Translations under genes and position numbers: made by a program | Notes under the pieces: generated by a model | What the model was told of the DNA's origin: nothing | The model's input: only the letters and a program-made list of their open reading frames with translations | Database searches by the model: none | Shown here: in pieces, positions 5,866 to 7,801 of the stretch | Layout: every line of letters begins with the position of its first letter | Numbering within the stretch: position 1 is the first letter of the stretch | NCBI GenBank assembly: GCA_045649645.1 | Contig: JAZRQH010000085.1 | Span: 1 to 7,801 of the forward strand | Reading direction: 5' to 3' | Length of the DNA: 7,801 bases | Source of the DNA: RGIG7300 sp045649645 | GTDB lineage: Bacteria; Bacillota; Clostridia; Oscillospirales; CAG-272

Positions 5866-6517
5866 ATAATCGATACCCAAGGAGGCATATCATGAAAAGA
5901 TATTTAAGTATTTTATTGGTTACGGTTATACTTTTCTCTAACATTTCGGTTGCAACATATTCTGAAAATATCAATGAAGGGTTACCATTTGCCGACGTAA
6001 AAAAAGGCGCTTGGTACTATGAGGGCGTTAAATACTGTTATACGCTCGGTGTCGTTAAAGGTATGACAGAAACCACCTTTGATCCTAACGGAACTCTGAC
6101 CAGAGCTCAGTTCGTGCAGATACTGGCTATGTATGCAGGTGCAGAGCTTGATGGGTATAAAACCACCGTCGGCAGCTTTGATGACGTCAAACCCGGTCAT
6201 TGGTTCAATGCCCCGGTATGCTGGGCGGTGGAGCAGGGCTTTGTTGCGGGACTTTCCGAGACGCGCTTCGGTCCTAACGAAAAGATCACACGTGAGCAAC
6301 TTGCCCGACTCTTTTATCTCTTTGCAGAGTCACAGGGTTACGACGTAGAGCGTTATGCGATCCTCTACGGCTACGAGGATGAGCCGAAGATTTCATCCTG
6401 GGCATATACACAGGTACAGTGGGCTGTTAAGGCGGGTATAATTTCGGGTACAAGCGAGACTGCCCTTGCACCCAAAGCCTCCGCTACCCGTGCTCAGGTC
6501 TGCCGTATGGTAATGAA
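5837..6517 (+). repeat. Arm 2 of the diverged large inverted repeat
   Basis: Plus-strand partner of the arm at 1-683, from the -35 box through codon 208 of the SLH-GH5 gene. The leaders between -10 and ATG are similar in length (26 against 28 bases) but differ in sequence apart from the ribosome binding site. Confidence 0.85.
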
Positions 6518-7801
6518 TCTCACCGACTTTTTCGATCACGGATACATAGAAGAAACGGTAGACGTACACAGCGAAGAAGCACGTACCCCTATCCTTAAAG
6601 ACAACACCCTGGAAATGGCATCTAAGCTGCCCTCTGCAGCGTGGAACTCTCTGCCCAAGTGGAATGGTGTAGCCGTTCCCAATATGCAGGAATACAAAAT
6701 GGAATATGACGGACAGCCTCAAAAATTCAAAAAGGAGGATATGAAGAATATCTCCGAGCTTGGCTTCAATTTTGTCCGTGTTCCCCTTGACACCCGGATT
6801 TTCTTCGATCTAAATGATCCCGGCAAGGTGCATCGGGAAAAACTGATAAATCTGGACGAGCTGATCTCTTGGGGCGCTGAGTTCGGCACCCATGTATGTA
6901 TCGACGTGCATTTCAGCTTCGGCTTCACCACAGACGGCGACAATAACAACGATACTATTTGGGAAAATCCCGAGGAGCAGGAGCTGTTCCTGGTTTTCTG
7001 GGATATGTTGGCGCATCGGTATAAAGATGTCCCCAACAATCTGCTTTCCTTTAATCTTATAAACGAACCTAACTTCGGTCTTGATGAAGAAGTGTATACA
7101 GATCTTATGCGTCGGGCTATGGAGCGAATCCGCACCTATACACCTGACCGATTGATCTTTGTGGATATGCTGAACACTGCAAGAGATCCCGTATATTCCC
7201 TTGTGGAAGATAAGGTTGCTCAATCATTTCATTTTTATGAGCCGGGTGCATTGACCGGCGGCATTTCGTCTGATGGCTTCGGAAGTGCGTATCCGGTATT
7301 CAAAGGTAAAGGGTTTATTACAAAAGGTTACGGTAACGGTGATTTTGTTATAGAAGGCAATTTCCCTGCCGGAACAAAAATTGTATTTTCGATTGATGAA
7401 ATCCATAAAGGAGGAACTCTTTGCCTCACCGCCGACAAAAAAACGGTCTTTTCTGATGAATACGGCTTTGACGCTGTAGGTGAGGACGGCTGTACCTATA
7501 TCAAAGAAGAAGGAACAGAGGGAGAATACCGAGGGTACAATAAGATCTTTAACGTAGAATTACCTGAAGACAGCTCTGTTTTACGGCTCTATGTTGAGGG
7601 AGACAGCTATTGGTTTAACCTGAACAAGCTCCAGATTTCCACGGAAGATAAACATTATCGCTTTGAACAGAATCTTGATTCTCTTCCGGAAGGTACCGAC
7701 ATCAACAAAATTCCTAACCCCCATATCATCATTGATGAAAACGGAAGAATTACAGATGATAAAGATATCCTTTTCAGTGTCGTAGATGCACAGTATATCA
7801 A
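5892..7801 (+). CDS. Cell-surface SLH - glycoside hydrolase family 5 protein, N-terminal 636 residues (runs off right edge)
   Basis: Predicted secreted, wall-anchored endo-glycanase (cellulase, mannanase or a related beta-glycanase; substrate not decided). Residues 1-24 are a signal peptide; SLH repeats are at about 33-85, 96-146 and 161-212; a linker follows to about 245. The GH5 barrel shows GFNFVRVP with Arg296, DVHFSF with His340, NLINEPN with the acid/base Glu392, and FHFYEP with His447 and Tyr449. The nucleophile Glu, expected after the next strand, has not appeared by the edge. Instead residues about 460-591 are a beta-rich stretch rich in Gly, Asp and aromatics (FVIEGNFPAGTKIVF, LRLYVEGDSYWFNLNKLQIS), like a carbohydrate-binding beta-sandwich set inside the barrel. 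AAGGAGG (5879-5885) is 6 bases before the ATG. It is monocistronic on the visible side, and its SLH part is a close paralogue of the left-edge gene. Confidence 0.95.
   Translation, partial: MKRYLSILLVTVILFSNISVATYSENINEGLPFADVKKGAWYYEGVKYCYTLGVVKGMTETTFDPNGTLTRAQFVQILAMYAGAELDGYKTTVGSFDDVKPGHWFNAPVCWAVEQGFVAGLSETRFGPNEKITREQLARLFYLFAESQGYDVERYAILYGYEDEPKISSWAYTQVQWAVKAGIISGTSETALAPKASATRAQVCRMVMNLTDFFDHGYIEETVDVHSEEARTPILKDNTLEMASKLPSAAWNSLPKWNGVAVPNMQEYKMEYDGQPQKFKKEDMKNISELGFNFVRVPLDTRIFFDLNDPGKVHREKLINLDELISWGAEFGTHVCIDVHFSFGFTTDGDNNNDTIWENPEEQELFLVFWDMLAHRYKDVPNNLLSFNLINEPNFGLDEEVYTDLMRRAMERIRTYTPDRLIFVDMLNTARDPVYSLVEDKVAQSFHFYEPGALTGGISSDGFGSAYPVFKGKGFITKGYGNGDFVIEGNFPAGTKIVFSIDEIHKGGTLCLTADKKTVFSDEYGFDAVGEDGCTYIKEEGTEGEYRGYNKIFNVELPEDSSVLRLYVEGDSYWFNLNKLQISTEDKHYRFEQNLDSLPEGTDINKIPNPHIIIDENGRITDDKDILFSVVDAQYI

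Larger units (their letters stand above)
5426..5891. other. 466-base intergenic region with regulatory sites and a gene remnant
   Basis: This AT-rich gap holds, in order, the promoter of the DUF4375 gene (5452-5480), the first copy of a 16-base repeat, about 120 bases (5485-5606) where I see only two TTCGGAA copies (5557-5563, 5573-5579), a terminator (5607-5631), a minus-strand coding remnant (5630-5770), the second repeat copy, and the promoter of the SLH-GH5 gene (5837-5865). A 69-codon minus-strand frame at 5671-5880 is not supported as a gene. Confidence 0.7.

Noticed and set aside
5671..5880. A 69-codon minus-strand frame with an ATG at 5880
   Set aside because: No ribosome binding site on that strand, it overlaps the consensus promoter of the SLH-GH5 gene, and a different frame in the same stretch ends cleanly at a terminator.
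6393..7406. Several minus-strand frames of 60-138 codons inside the SLH-GH5 gene
   Set aside because: All are antisense to a frame with clear SLH and GH5 motifs; none has a ribosome binding site or domain.

Overview
The window looks like chromosomal DNA from a spore-forming, Gram-positive anaerobe of the Clostridia, most likely a gut or rumen Oscillospiraceae/Ruminococcaceae-type organism. The basis is a spoVAC sporulation gene, two secreted proteins with S-layer-homology (SLH) repeats (one carrying a glycoside hydrolase family 5 domain), strong GGAGG ribosome binding sites, and promoters close to the sigma-A consensus. The lineage is an inference from gene content; there is no rRNA or other marker to fix it. 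I see no tRNA, rRNA, CRISPR array or intact mobile element.

Layout, left to right. (1) Positions 1-626, minus strand: the first 208 residues of an SLH protein that runs off the left edge, with its promoter at 655-683. (2) 822-1859, minus: gapA, glycolytic glyceraldehyde-3-phosphate dehydrogenase, ending in a terminator with a cUUCGg loop. (3) 2039-3046, plus and divergent from gapA: a cytosolic protein that looks like a decayed sensor kinase (PAS-like start, ATPase-like end without catalytic boxes). (4) 3076-3939, minus and convergent with it: an acyltransferase-like protein of the DUF5596 / GNAT_C kind. (5) 4028-4465, plus: a solitary spoVAC. (6) 4499-5425, minus: a membrane protein joining two transmembrane helices, a PH-like domain and a C-terminal DUF4375 (DMP19-type) domain. 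(7) 5426-5891: an intergenic region of 466 bases with two promoters, a terminator, a 16-base direct repeat and what looks like the last 46 codons of a lost gene. (8) 5892 to the right edge, plus: a second SLH protein with a GH5 catalytic domain that appears to be interrupted by a beta-rich module.

The genes do not form one operon. Nearly every gene has its own promoter, and convergent pairs share or abut terminators. The two end genes are related: their first 208 residues align without gaps, with about 81% identity over the 178 residues of the SLH region (hand count), and their promoters are nearly the same. The window therefore sits between two divergently oriented copies of a duplicated SLH module, about 5.2 kb apart. 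The strongest leads are this inverted duplication, the probable domain insertion inside GH5, the membrane/PH-like/DMP19 fusion, and the gene remnant at 5630-5770. I did not find a clear multi-gene undescribed system.
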